Made by a program: the position numbers and the translations under genes
Source of the DNA: Phaffia rhodozyma
Taxonomy: Eukaryota; Basidiomycota; Tremellomycetes; Cystofilobasidiales; Mrakiaceae
Direction: 5' to 3'
Assembly: GCA_014706385.1 (NCBI GenBank)
Contig: JACGZH010000001.1
Location: forward strand, 124,001-188,000
Length of the DNA: 64,000 bases
Notes under the pieces: generated by a model
What the model was told of the DNA's origin: nothing
Databases searched by the model: none
What the model saw: the letters and a program-made list of their open reading frames with translations, nothing else
In this document: positions 1-10,958 of the stretch, one piece after another
Layout: each line of letters opens with the position of its first letter
Numbering within the stretch: the stretch's first letter is position 1

Positions 1-1874
1 GATTCGTTTGGCTTGGTTCCTGAAACAGCCTGTGGATTGGTTGGAACAGCAGAATGTTTAGGTTCAGTTCTCATGTTCACACGATACTCATTCGACTGTC
101 GATCTTTGACATGAGCCGTTCCAGCGCTCACTCCCTTTACAACAGCATCAGCAGACTTCGCGTTCGGGATATGGGGCGGTTTGTTCGACGCAGCGATTTG
201 TGTTGGTTCCGACAGGATGGGAAGAGTCCTCTCTCGGCGAGCCGGATCGGTCATCTGAACCAGAGATACTTGTGCAGAAGGTTGTTGCGTGTCCTTTGCC
301 GACGGTTGCGCGAGCGTCACGGGCGGTTGTTGAACAGAGCGAGATGGATGTGATGAGCCAGGTACGGATGAGTGAGAGAGTAAAACGGATGCGCTCGGTA
401 AGGGCGGCTCTTTCGACTGGGAGCTCTTTCGTGATGCTGTCGACTTGGTCTGGTCCGGCGCTGAGCTGGGTCCAGGGGGATTAACGTGACCAGGAAAAGT
501 ATGCTGGGGGATTGGGTCGACGGGATATGAAGGGTAGACAGATTGGCAAGAGGGAAGAGAGGATTGGAAGGAGGGGTGGCCAAACTGCTGTTGAGAGACA
601 GGAGTGAAGTTGGGATCTAGCATGTACGGTGGAGCAAAGTATTGAGGAACAGGTGCACTATAAGGATGAGTGTTATAATAGTCATACGACGCGATCGATC
701 CCGAATGGTTGCCGATAGCCTGGTTGGCTGGAGAAAAGCCTAGGTACGGGTAACTATCGAACGGAGTAGTAGGGAATGCAGGAAGATAGGACGTCATATC
801 AGAATTGGGAAAGACAGACATATCGACGGGATGAGTGGGAGCGGGCATAGGTGGTGAGGGATGAGGAGACTTGGAATGCCTGCTGGAGGAAGGCGCATGA
901 GAGGTTGGCGAGAGGGGGACGGCTTTAGCTGTAGTCTTGGGCTTAGGTTTGGGCTTGGGTTTGGGCTGAGGATTGGGTCGATTGGCATTGGATTTTGAGG
1001 ATGCGGTCGCTTGAGGAAGCGGAAGAGGCGCTGGTTGGGAGACCGGTGGTGCCGATTGGATAGGCGGTGCGATAGGAGGGGGGGCGGTAGAGGTAGGGAC
1101 AACAACAGCGGCAGCGGTAGGGGCAGGTACAGAGCCAGGTGCAGGTGCAGGGCCAGAGGCAAAGGCAGGTATCTGTTGAGAAGATGGCGCGACAGAAGCC
1201 TGGTTGGCCAGTTGCCTGGCCCGTACGGCTCGTCTGGGGTCTGTTGGCCGTGAATTAGGCGACAAGGGCCTCTGAGGAGGCTTCTTAGTTGTTGGCGCGG
1301 ATGAAACGGTTGAGACAACTGGAGTGGGTCTCAGAGCGACAGGTGCCGGGACAGGGACGGGGACGGGGACGATGGGCAAGGTTGCAGAAGGCTCGATCCG
1401 TGAGAGCAGGCTCACAGGCCTTGTCCGAGGTGCCGTATCTGTAAAAGAGTTTACGATTGAAGGATTGCCTGTTGCTGATACAGCCGAGGCGTCAGGCCTG
1501 GTCGAATTGAGTCTGGATACGGCTGATGCACCGATACGACGTTGGAAAGAAGGAAGAGGCGGAGGCGGACCGTTAGACCGGGTGGCCTGTCGACCTGGGA
1601 GACGAGGGTTGGTTGCTGGTAAGGAAGCGTCGGACGATGAACCAGACGCTGTCCGAGATGAAGCAGGAGCACTAGGAGGGTTAGTGACGACTGATGCAGA
1701 GACCGGAGCAGCAGCAGCAGGAGCAGCAGTAGCAGTAGCAGTCTGGTCCCTAAAAGGTTCTACAGGCTGCTTCTTCTGGGGTGGCGGAGGTTCAGACAGA
1801 AAGATGATCTCATCATCTTCAGGCTCAATCTTGACGATCCCAGAGACACCATGCTTCGAGATGGCCGAGGACAT
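1..1874 (-). CDS. Proline-rich disordered protein, N-terminal part (partial)
   Basis: Not recognised. From the ATG at 1874 the minus strand reads without a stop to the window edge, giving about 624 codons with no C-terminus and no intron needed. The protein is low-complexity, rich in Pro, Ser, Ala and Thr, with Pro-Val and Pro-Lys alternations and no visible folded domain, signal peptide or membrane segment. Residues about 10-25 hold VKIEPEDDE, which fits the sumoylation consensus with an acidic tail, followed at once by a hydrophobic patch EIIFL like a SUMO-interacting motif. A scaffold or transcription-related nuclear protein is possible but unproven. It is divergent from the magnesium-transporter gene about 1 kb away. 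The ORF is convincing by length and codon use; the function is unknown. Confidence 0.65.
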   Translation of the reverse strand, partial: MSSAISKHGVSGIVKIEPEDDEIIFLSEPPPPQKKQPVEPFRDQTATATAAPAAAAPVSASVVTNPPSAPASSRTASGSSSDASLPATNPRLPGRQATRSNGPPPPLPSFQRRIGASAVSRLNSTRPDASAVSATGNPSIVNSFTDTAPRTRPVSLLSRIEPSATLPIVPVPVPVPAPVALRPTPVVSTVSSAPTTKKPPQRPLSPNSRPTDPRRAVRARQLANQASVAPSSQQIPAFASGPAPAPGSVPAPTAAAVVVPTSTAPPPIAPPIQSAPPVSQPAPLPLPQATASSKSNANRPNPQPKPKPKPKPKTTAKAVPLSPTSHAPSSSRHSKSPHPSPPMPAPTHPVDMSVFPNSDMTSYLPAFPTTPFDSYPYLGFSPANQAIGNHSGSIASYDYYNTHPYSAPVPQYFAPPYMLDPNFTPVSQQQFGHPSFQSSLPSCQSVYPSYPVDPIPQHTFPGHVNPPGPSSAPDQTKSTASRKSSQSKEPPLPSASVLLSHSSVPGSSHPSRSVQQPPVTLAQPSAKDTQQPSAQVSLVQMTDPARRERTLPILSEPTQIAASNKPPHIPNAKSADAVVKGVSAGTAHVKDRQSNEYRVNMRTEPKHSAVPTNPQAVSGTKPNE

Positions 1875-2332
1875 TGCTTCCAAGACAAAAAGACAAGCCA
1901 GGGAGATCTGTCTTCAACTGTTTGTTCCGCTGACGAGAGGAGACTAGAACGACCTGACCTGTTGGGACAAACAAGAGATGATCAGAACGGGTGCTACAAC
2001 AGACACAAGATGTACACAAACACGGCAACGAATGATGTACTTGAAGCCTTTCCGAGTGTATATCTCCCAAAAAGCTTGACTGTCGACAAGAAGCGCTTGT
2101 AGCTGTGTACTCAGTGTGGTTGCCGACCGAGACGTGGCTCTCGTAGACGATGTGTATGTTCTGTTTGTCTTGTTGGCAACTCTGGAGCGAGTGGTAGTCG
2201 ACACAAAGCAAGAGACGTGCCAAGATGGAAGAAACATGGTGCCCAGAAAAATTGACCGTCAAGTTGACGAGCCAGCGTTGCTCTCACGAGGTTGCTGGGT
2301 TCATGGGATCTCTATGATGTTCTGTCGTAGCA

Positions 2333-2336
<4 letters not shown>

Positions 2337-2375
<39 letters not shown>
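2337..2375. repeat. (TG)n microsatellite, about 19 units
   Basis: An uninterrupted TG dinucleotide run in the divergent promoter region. It is complementary to the CA run about 150 bp downstream. Confidence 0.95.
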
Positions 2376-2376
<1 letters not shown>

Positions 2377-2528
2377 GTCTCTCAGATTGATCAGTCATCT
2401 GTGCTCTGTGCTCTCTGTTCCCTTGCCATTCATCCTGACGATGTGTCTGTCGCTTGTGGGCAACGATCTGCGGGTGTTGGTTGGTAGCATGGCTTAGCAT
2501 GTTGGCTTGATAGATCCGACATGGTGTG

Positions 2529-2552
2529 CACACACACACACACACACACACA
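2529..2552. repeat. (CA)n microsatellite, 12 units
   Basis: An uninterrupted CA run about 340 bp upstream of the transporter start codon. It can pair with the TG run at 2337-2375 when single-stranded. Confidence 0.95.
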
Positions 2553-2889
2553 TACATATCCTCTGGCCATCTCTTCTAGACCAGCAGGTGTGTATGCTGT
2601 CTGTCCATCAGCATCCTCATCGATCCCGTACTCGTTCCAGCCGCACGACAGACACGCCTCGGTGTCCCCACGGCTGGCCAGGTAGAACATCCCGGCCGTC
2701 ATTAGGGTTTCACTGTGCCCCCAAGCAAACCCGCTCGCCCCCGCCCGGTCGTTCTTCCCTCTTACCACCATACCGACGACGAGGACGAGGATAGCAGCAA
2801 TAATATCAACAGCAACAGCAACAGCAACGAGAACGATCCATTGTCCCACGCCCACGCCCACCCCCGTCCCCACCCCCATCCTCAATGCG

Positions 2890-4889
2890 ATGACAGAACC
2901 ACCGTCAGACCAAACAGCAACAGACGGACCGATATCTCTCTGGGTCGGGATATCCATCGGCCTCGTCTCATCATTCGTTCAGTCGCTCGGACTGACCATA
3001 CAGCGCAAGTCCCACACCATCAACCAGCAGGCCCATCCCGACAACCGGAAGGTCGAGTGGAAACGTCCGCTCTGGCTCATCGGGTTCGCCATCTTTATCA
3101 CATCCAATGTTCTCGGTACAATCTTCCAGGTCGGAGCGCTTCCTATCGTCGTTCTCGCACCGCTCGGAGCAATCTCCCTCCTTTGGAACGCTCTCTTCGC
3201 CAGGTTCCTCCTCGGTGACTCGTTCACCAGATTCATGATCCTCGGTACGTTCAGCCTGGTTCAGTTCATATGTGGAAGCAGCTGGAGTGTCTGATCATGT
3301 TTCCTTTTTTGCTCTTCGCCTTCCCTGCCTCCAGGGACCATCCTCATCACCACCGGCGCAATCCTGATTGCCACATTCGGGGTCGTTCCCGAACCCAGCC
3401 ATACGATCGACGACCTCGTTCGTCTGTTTGGACGACCGCAGTGGACGACGTACATCAGTATCCTTGCCGCCGCCGTTGTCCTCGCTCTTGTTACCGTTTG
3501 TTCCCGTTTTCTGTCTTCTCCCATTCCCTGTGGACTGTCTCTTATTGAACCAGCTCTTCAACCGTCTCCCTCTGACAGAGTCATATCCTCGAACACTTTA
3601 TGTGGAAACGAATCGATAGCCAGCCCGGCCCAATCCAACTACCCGTTTCCCCTTCCCTCGGCCCGACACGACCCCTCCCGTCCACGGCTTCGCCATCCAA
3701 GCCATGCTCCGATGACGGAACGTCCTCCGAAAGCCCATGCGCCCCTAACGCCTGCTCGTCGCCTGAGCGTCGGACCCAGTTGCTTCTTTCACTTTCCTAC
3801 GCTGCGATATCGGGAACTCTGTCCGGGTTATGTCTTCTGATCGCAAAATCAGCAATCGAACTTCTTCTCATCACAATCTCCCATCCGTCGTCCAACCAAT
3901 TCAACTCGCTGACGACCGTGTACTTGGTTGTCTCCCTGGTCATACTCGCACTCGCGCAACTCATCTATCTGAACAAAGCGCTCAGGCTCGCCTCTCCAAC
4001 TGCCGTCTGCCCGGTCGCCTTTTCGTTCTACAACGTGTCCAGTGTGTTTGGAGGACTCGTCTATTTCAACCAACTCAACGTGCTTACGGATTTGAGCGTC
4101 GCGCTCGTTTGCGTCGGTGTAGCCGTGTTGCTCGCGGGTGTCGGCGTTGTCAGTCTGACAGGCGAGAAAGGTGCAGGTGGCGTCGACGTCGGTGTTTGGG
4201 TTGAGGAGGCTGAATCTGAGATCGACGAAACCGGATATCGAGACGATGAGGACGAAACTAACGATCCCGAAGAGCAAAGGAGAAGGTTGTTGAACAAGAT
4301 CGATTATCATAACCCGTGGAAGGTCGAAGAGGAGGGAGAAGAAGAAGAAGCTTCGATTTCTCAAGCTGGTGCCAGGACGCAAGGATCTGGGCTTGGCCTA
4401 GGCCTCAACGTCAACGTATCCCCAGAACATGTCGACAACGCTACTCTCTCTCCGTCCTCTTCTGGTGAAACCGACAAAAAATCGAGGCCGAAGCCGACAC
4501 TCTCGCTCATCCATCCGTCCCGTCGATCGTCCACTGACGCGATCCCGACCTCCTTCCCCTCCCCACTCTCACCCTCGACAGCCACATCTAGACGATCATC
4601 TGTCAACTCACCGAGGAGGTATATACCTTCGTCTCACTTCCCTCTCAGCCCTCATCTTCACCACCATCACTCCCATTCACAATCAAATTCCCAACACAAC
4701 ACTCATCATTCACATCCGGAAGATGGTATGCCAGTTGACTTTGCACCACACGCTGTGTTTTCGATAGGACTCGGCGCGGCCTCACCTGGTTTCAAGCTAA
4801 GGGGCTCGACCAACTTGACCTCAAGCTCAGGATCAGGCTCAGAATCAAAGAGAATAAGTGAAGAGTTTGGTAGAGGTGTTCAAGGGTAG
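2890..4889 (+). CDS. NIPA-type magnesium transporter (DUF803 family)
   Basis: Predicted multi-pass membrane Mg2+ transporter of the NIPA/DUF803 family. Exons: 2890-3244, 3335-3495, 3579-4889; 608 residues in phase. The first helix begins around residue 15 (SLWVGISIGLVSSFVQSLG), followed by the family-typical QRKSH, NVLGTIFQVGALPIVVLAPLG and the later helices up to about residue 330 (AISGTLSGLCLLIAKSA, LASPTAVCPVAFSFYNVSS). The remaining 270 or so residues form a hydrophilic cytosolic tail: an acidic stretch, Ser-rich blocks and a His-rich cluster (HHHHSHSQ, then HHSHPED), which could bind metal. The second intron boundary (GTTTGT donor) was chosen by phase and is less certain. The start ATG lies directly before the first helix. 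The family call is solid; the substrate is inferred. Confidence 0.85.
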
Positions 4890-5677
4890 AACAAGAAGAA
4901 GAAGAAACGAAATCATGCCTTTATTTCTGTCCGTTCGATCTCCGTTCTTCTTTTCGTCTTGGTTTCTTCCTTTCGTAGTCTCTCACTTTTCTTGTCATTC
5001 CTCGACGACGAGTGTTCACTGTCTTTTTGAAGCCGTATTCTTAGAAGACCATCTGCTTTACTTCCTTGGCTTTGTGTTTTCTTTCTTTCTTTCTTTCTTT
5101 TCTTTGGGGTGTACCTGTTTACATACGTCCGTCCATCAGTCAACGATTCTTGGATTCTACATTCCTATTTCCCAACCTTGTCCACTACATGTTCATCCGT
5201 TCATCCCGTGATGCTATACGTTTACCTCATTTTATATTTAATATTATATCATTCATCATCGAACACTATGTACGTGTCATTTTCCTGTCTTTCTTCTCAG
5301 ACGTTCTTCTACTTTGTTCTTCTTTGTTCTTCTATCATTTTATTCTCTTTCATCGTACGATATAAATCACATCAATGAGTTTTCCTAGCGGTCAGCTTGG
5401 GGTTGCTCAAGTGCAGGACACACAAAACGCCAGACGCTCAAAGCCAGCACCATGGCCGTCTCTGCTTTCGATCACAATGTTGTTTGATCACCATGAAATA
5501 CCCAAAAAGATGTATACGGAAAAGAAGGAGAAGGGTCATGTCCAAAGAAGATGTATTCCAAAACAAAGAAGGCAGACTTTTTATTTTATTTTGATAATTC
5601 ATTTGTTTATCCTTTGTTTTATGCTTGTGGAAGGGAGGCGGGAGGAAGGCTCAAATTTAGAAGAAACAACCTATAGT
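4890..5677. other. Convergent 3' intergenic region
   Basis: Downstream of both the transporter and the decarboxylase gene. It is T-rich on the plus strand with a short CTTT array near 5080-5103 and AT-rich stretches suited to 3' ends. No gene seen. Confidence 0.5.
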
Positions 5678-7193
5678 CTAAGCCTTGACGACCTTTGGCA
5701 GACCGTCTTCGCCGATCAGGCTCTCCTCCTCGCCATACGTCCTGGGTCCATCACCGATCCGGGTGTGAATCAACCGGGCGACGCTTCCCTTCCTGAACAC
5801 CGGGGCGACGTTCTGGTTAAAGCCTTCCCTCAGGGCATCACCGCCTTCGGTGTTAACCCCGAACGGGTTCTCGAAAGCCGTTCCCAACGGGAAGTACCGC
5901 TCGATTAACCTGATGATCTCCGGCATGGACGATTCCTCGGCGTAGATCACCGCGTTCGGCCCGGCGTCGAACGTGTAGGCGGCAAGGACGGGACCGCCGG
6001 CCTGGACGGACACTCTGTTGAGCTCGGTGACGAGATGGATGATCGATCGGGAGACATCGTTCAAGTAAAAGATCGGGGGTTCCGAATCGAGGCAGACGGC
6101 GTGGAACTGGTTGGAGTCCTTCATGGTGATCTTTGCGAACGAGTCGAAATCCTTGGCCCGGATCGCCTGGGTGATGGCCTCCATCCGGGCTGGAACGACG
6201 TGTTCGATTCGGTGTTGGAGCAAAGGCGAGGTGTTCACCGTGGTTTGCATGCCTGCCGTCGAGGCCGTCGTCTTTTTCTCGTCGGAAACTACACAGATCA
6301 GCGCGTGGAGTGAGGGCCAGTGTTCCCTGGGCTCGACCTGAACAGCGAACGAGTCGGTTCCAGAGGAAAGCTTGCCCTGTTCCCAAGCAACGAACCCGCC
6401 GAAGAGCGATCGGCAGGCAGAACCAGAACCTTGTCGGGCGATGAGCGAGAGTTCGGATGCGTTCGTTGGGAGGTTGTAGAGCGAGGCGAGCGAGGCGACC
6501 AACGCAGCTAGACCGGAAGCGGAGGAAGCAAGTCCAGCGGCAGTCGGGAAGTTGTTGTAAGACGCAAGGTGCACGTTGAAAGATGAGAGCTTTATTTTGG
6601 TCATTATTTCAAACACCACCACCCCCCCAAAAAAGAGTAAGATCCAAACTCTTCAGAAAGACTGTCCTGTCAACGGTACCTATACAGAGTACACACGCAC
6701 ACAGGAGAAAAACTCACTTTCTCCAGACCGGCATCCTTCTCTTCCTCTTGCGCTCGAAGCTTCTTCATCTCCTTGATGCAGACATCCAACCGACCACCAG
6801 CCTTGACCTCCTCCTCGATCCCGTTAAGCCAAAGTCGATCCTTCTCGAACGAGGCGTCACAAGCAGAAGACGTCGTCGATCGGAGGTGATCCTGGTCGAG
6901 AGTGACAGACAAGGAGGAGTTTGTAGGGAGAATCAACTTGGTATCCCGTTTACCCCAGTACTGTGTTAGGTGTATGAACACCAATGGAAAGGAACACAAA
7001 GGGTCCAGGTGGTTTTTTTGTCGTGAGAAAAAGGAAAGGACAGGAAGAAAAAGAGCAGAGATGGAATGGTTCAAGCAAGGGTTCTTTCAGATCCACCAAA
7101 CGCACACAAGGCAAACGAGCAGCATTCACAATGCAGACGGACCTTGATACACGCAATGTTAACGGGAGCCGAGGCAGTAGCGATATGAACCAT
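5678..7193 (-). CDS. MVD1: Mevalonate diphosphate decarboxylase
   Basis: Converts mevalonate 5-diphosphate to isopentenyl diphosphate with ATP, the last step of the cytosolic mevalonate pathway feeding sterols, ubiquinone, prenylation and carotenoids. Exons on the minus strand: 7193-7143, 6960-6718, 6589-5678, all phase 0, giving 401 residues, close to the usual 396-400. The N-terminus carries ATASAPVNIACIKYWGKRD. The GHMP ATP loop is NNFPTAAGLASSASGLAAL, the catalytic arginine region SGSACRSLFGG and the catalytic aspartate region TFDAGPNAVIYAEE. The third exon uses an AAG acceptor, an ordinary if less common choice, which joins KLSSFNVHLASYNNF correctly. The upstream neighbour on the same strand is tryptophan synthase, whose 3' end lies about 350 bp away. 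The identity is very secure. Confidence 0.96.
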
Positions 7194-7549
7194 CTTAATG
7201 GACTGGATTGAAGAGCTTTTTCGGAGAGAGGTGGTGTGTTGAACGAAAAGAAGTTGTTTGTCTGCTTAGGATGGGGAAAGACGTTTAATCAACATCAGCC
7301 TGACTTCAGGCACAGTAGGCTTTTTCCAAAGGAATGTTCTCTCTTTCTCAGCGATGTCTGGCATATGTAAATGCCATGTATAGCGATCATTGGATGCGAT
7401 AGTGATATTCATTCGAAAAGAGTGTGGTCCGTCGATACAACGAAAGAATCAAGAGAGATACACGACATTGCCTTGCCAGGAAAGAAGACCGCGTTCCCTC
7501 GCCTTTTTTTTTCCTCATTCCCTCCAATTACTTCCTTCATCCCTCCGCC
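7194..7549. promoter_or_regulatory. MVD1 promoter and TRP5 3' region
   Basis: Short tandem intergenic gap between two minus-strand genes. It must contain the TRP5 3' end and the decarboxylase promoter. I see no strong individual motif. Confidence 0.45.
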
Positions 7550-10231
7550 TTAGATCTTCCAGTCAAGTCGATCAGCCCAGTCGGGAAGAATTCGGAAGAC
7601 CTCGTCGACGTCCTTGTCTCCTCGGCCAGACAGGCAGACGACAATATCCTGGTCCTTCGGTAACGTCTTGGCAAGAGTGATAGCTCCATGGATGGCGTGG
7701 GCCGACTCGAGGGCTGGGCAGAAGAGAACACACCGAGACAGATCAGACGAAGTTCTAGACAGAACCCACATGAAAGGAAAGGAAGCGCGAAGACTTACCA
7801 GGAATGATACCCTCCAACTGGGTCAACAGCCTGAAAGCTCGAAGGGCCTGCTCATCATCAGCCACAACGTACTCTGCCCGACCGGTATCCTTCAACCAAG
7901 AGTGTTCCGGACCGACTCCAGGGTAGTCCAATCCGGGCGAGATCGAGTGAGTCTCGATGATCTGACCAGTCTTGGACTGCAAGAGGTAGGTTCTCACTCC
8001 GTGCAACACACCGGGTACACCCAATGAGAGCGTGGCCGAGTGCTTGTCACTGTCGACACCATGTCCACCGGCCTCGACACCGACCAATCGAACGGTCTTG
8101 TCCGGAATAAAATCGAAGAAAGTTCCGATCGCGTTACTTCCTCCACCGACACAGGCCACCACGGCGTCTGGGAGCTTTCCTCGGACTTTCTGAAGCTGCT
8201 CCTTGATCTCCTGACCAATGATCTTTTGGAAATCTCGGACGATCGTAGGGAACGGATGAGGGCCGATGGCAGAGCCGACACAGTAGTGAGTGGTTGATAG
8301 GTCGGTCACCCAGGATCGCATGGCCTCGTTGATGGCATCCTTAAGGGTCATCGAACCAGAGGTGACAGGGACGACCTCTCCTCCAAGCATCTTGATTCTG
8401 AACACATTGAGCGCCTGTCTTCGGACGTCCTCTGCTCCCATGTAGATCTTGCACTTCATTCCGAACCTGGCACAGGCGGTCGCGGTGGCCACGCCGTGCT
8501 GACCGGCTCCGGTCTCTGCGATGATGCAAGTCTTTCCGAGCCGCTTGGCGAGAAGGATCTGGCCGACAGCGTTGTTGATCTTGTGGGAACCGGTGTGGTT
8601 GAGATCCTCTCGCTTCAACCAGATCTTCGCTCCTCCGGCATGCTCGGTCAATCGAGTGGCCTCGTATAATTCTGAAGGCCTGTTCATGTAGCCGTAGAGC
8701 CCTCTGAACTCCTCCCAGAACGACGGATCCGCGAGCGCGTCCTTGTGGGCCTGCTCGAGCTCGTTAAGCGACTCGACCAAGGCCTCGGGAACGTACTGAC
8801 CACCAAAGTTTCCGAATCGCGCAGGAAGCGCATCTCCGTTGGCGACCTTTTGGTCCGGAATGTCGGCCGGCTTTGCAGGGAGAGAAGCAATCTCTGGCTC
8901 GGCTGTCGGCGGGGGCTTGGACGAAGAAGGCTTGTCGGAAGGCTCAGACGAGCAAACTTCTCGGATGTACTCTTCCAGACGCTCGGCCCGAGCGGTGTCA
9001 TCGCTAGCAGTCTCTTTGATGACGTTAACGATTCGAGAACCGATGACGACACCGTCGGATCCAGCATTGGCGACAGTCTGGAAATGCTCCCTAGTGGCGA
9101 CACCGAATCCGACGGCCAAGGGAGCTTGGGTGAACTTTCTTATCCGAGCGATCTCCTTGGGAAGGGAGTCGGAAATGGACTCTGCAGCGGAAGACCCAGT
9201 GGTACCCATCTGTTACGAACAAAGAGTTGAACTGTCAGACTTTGTCCAACGAGAAAGGGCATATGAGTTAAACAGTGCCTTACTCGGGAGACGACATAGA
9301 TGAAAGAGTCGGTGATTCCAGCTAAGAATTTGATTCGAGCATCAGTGGTGGAAGGAGCGATGAGAGGGATGTAGGAGAGTCTATTGCGGACCATGACGAG
9401 GAAAATGAATATGTGAGCGACATGTATCAGAAAGAAGACAAGGTAAAACGTGAAAACCTACCCTTCGCTAGTGCAGGTGGTTCTGAATCGGATGGCCTCC
9501 TCAGGAGGAAGATCAACCATAATGAATCCGTTTGCTCCAGCGTCTTTGGCGTCCTTGACTGCCTTCTCCTCTCCGTAGGACATGACTGGGTTGTAGTAAC
9601 CTGCAAGAGTAAAAATCGGACGAAGCAGCCGATCAGCAAACTTACAGAAAGAGGGGAACGTCTGTAAGAAAGTACTAACCCATAAGCAAGACGGGAGTGG
9701 TCAAACCGACAGCTCGTGCTTCTTTGATCTGCTCAAGGCATGTCTTGAAGTCAATGTCGTTCTGTAGAGCAACCTGTAAGAGGATGAAAATATGAAAATC
9801 GGTTAGTAAAGCTTCGACCTTTTTTTTTTTTTTTTTAAATGATCAAGTATCATGACTCAAAGTCAAGATTCTGTATCAAGCAAATGCTTCAAGACCAAAA
9901 AAACCCCCTTGTTCGGCTCTTCCGGTCCGGACAGAATGCTCAAGATCGAACAGGCCAAGGACTTCATCTAAAGGAAAAGAATGAAATCAACGGAAAAAAA
10001 AAAAAAAAAGAAAAAACTTGCATTGTTGGAATGTTGAATGGCTGGTCCATCGGCGATCGGATCACTGAAGGGCACACCGAGCTCGATGATATCAGCCCCA
10101 CCCTTCTGGAGGGCGAGCATGAGAGGGACGGTCGAGCTGGCGTTTGGGTAACCTGCGGTAAGGAAGGACACAAACACAGGCTTGCCGGCAGCCTTGGAGT
10201 TTGCGAATGTATCTCTGATTAACTGAGCCAT
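7550..10231 (-). CDS. TRP5: Bifunctional tryptophan synthase (alpha-beta)
   Basis: Catalyses the last two steps of tryptophan synthesis: indole-3-glycerol phosphate to indole (alpha), then indole plus serine to tryptophan (beta, PLP). Exons: 10231-10022, 9773-9680, 9600-9462, 9380-9284, 9209-7799, 7713-7550, giving 704 residues in the fungal alpha-beta order. The alpha domain has [19 protein letters not shown] with the catalytic Glu and Asp, and [16 protein letters not shown] Pro/Ser/Ala-rich linker follows near residues 260-310. The beta domain has the PLP lysine in [25 protein letters not shown] and the phosphate-binding GGGSNAIG. Intron 1 must start with GCAAGT, because only that boundary gives SNN-VALQND, as in the family; it is a GC-AG intron. 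Gcn4-like sites lie upstream. The identity is very secure. Confidence 0.97.
9774..10021 (-). other. GC-AG intron 1 of TRP5
   Basis: The 248-nt intron starts GCAAGT (minus strand, 10021 downward) and ends CAG. A GT donor 4 nt later would shift the frame and break the conserved VALQN segment. The intron holds long A/T homopolymers and a perfect TGACTCA at 9853-9859. Confidence 0.85.
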
Positions 10232-10958
10232 GTCTGGATGAGGATGAAGAGAAACGGGATGATAGATGGGTTGAAAGAAGCTAAGGCGGTCTTTTTTTTC
10301 TCTTCCTCTTTTACCGTGGGCTCCACCCAGCCGAGGATGACTACACTGTTGGACATATAAATAATGTTATCAATTCAAAAATCTCAATCAAGTATATGAC
10401 TCGATGCCGATAACTCTCAGCGAGTCATCTCATCTCGACGTCGTCGGAACTTCCTGATAATTCTCGGTTTTGTCTCGAGGAATATAGAAAGAAAAAGCAG
10501 GCAGAAATAAACAGAGGATGTGCATTGATAATCGAGTATCTAGATCGATGCGAGTTGTAAGAGGAACGTAAAAACTATATACTGAGTGTGAGAGTAAGAA
10601 ATCAGATGGTGATTCCAACTGGACACCAGACTGAGGACACTACCAAGAGACAAATATACAAGCCATGAGCGAAGCACGCATGGCAGTAGAGAAAGACGCA
10701 TGGCCAGATAGGATCAGAGATAAGCTCTAGATCCGAAAAAGAACCAGCCGGTCGGAGAGCATATAGTCACTGATAAAAGAGAGACGACATTGTTTCCTAC
10801 GAGGGAAACTCCATCAGGAGTGTTTCCGTAGAGTATACACGTCCGAGACGGTCCGATTGGATTTAGACACACGTGCTCGGTCGGACGAGTATTTGGAAAG
10901 ACATGGTATGAGAGGAAGATTCCTTTGGAGAATTGGTGGCAAGATCCTCAGACTGAAT
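10232..10958. other. TRP5 promoter and small-gene 3' region
   Basis: Apart from the paired TGACTC sites near 10.4 kb, this stretch shows no gene. An isolated CACGTG core lies around 10870, too far from TRP5 to assign. Confidence 0.4.
10396..10428. promoter_or_regulatory. Paired Gcn4-type sites upstream of TRP5
   Basis: ATGACTC at 10396-10402 and its reverse complement GAGTCAT at 10422-10428 lie 165-200 bp upstream of the tryptophan synthase start. TGACTC is the core of the Gcn4/Cpc1 general amino-acid control element. Regulation of TRP5 by this system is known in other fungi; here it is inferred from sequence only. Confidence 0.55.

Larger units (their letters stand above)
1875..2889. promoter_or_regulatory. 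Divergent intergenic region with TG and CA repeats
   Basis: This 1-kb gap lies between two genes transcribed away from each other, so it should hold both promoters. It contains a TG dinucleotide run and a CA run (listed separately). I see no convincing gene. The open frames with poly Cys-Val or His-Thr come from the dinucleotide repeats. Confidence 0.5.

Noticed and set aside
2337..2560. Open frames with poly Cys-Val or His-Thr
   Set aside because: They arise from TG/CA dinucleotide repeats, lack domain content and overlap on both strands.
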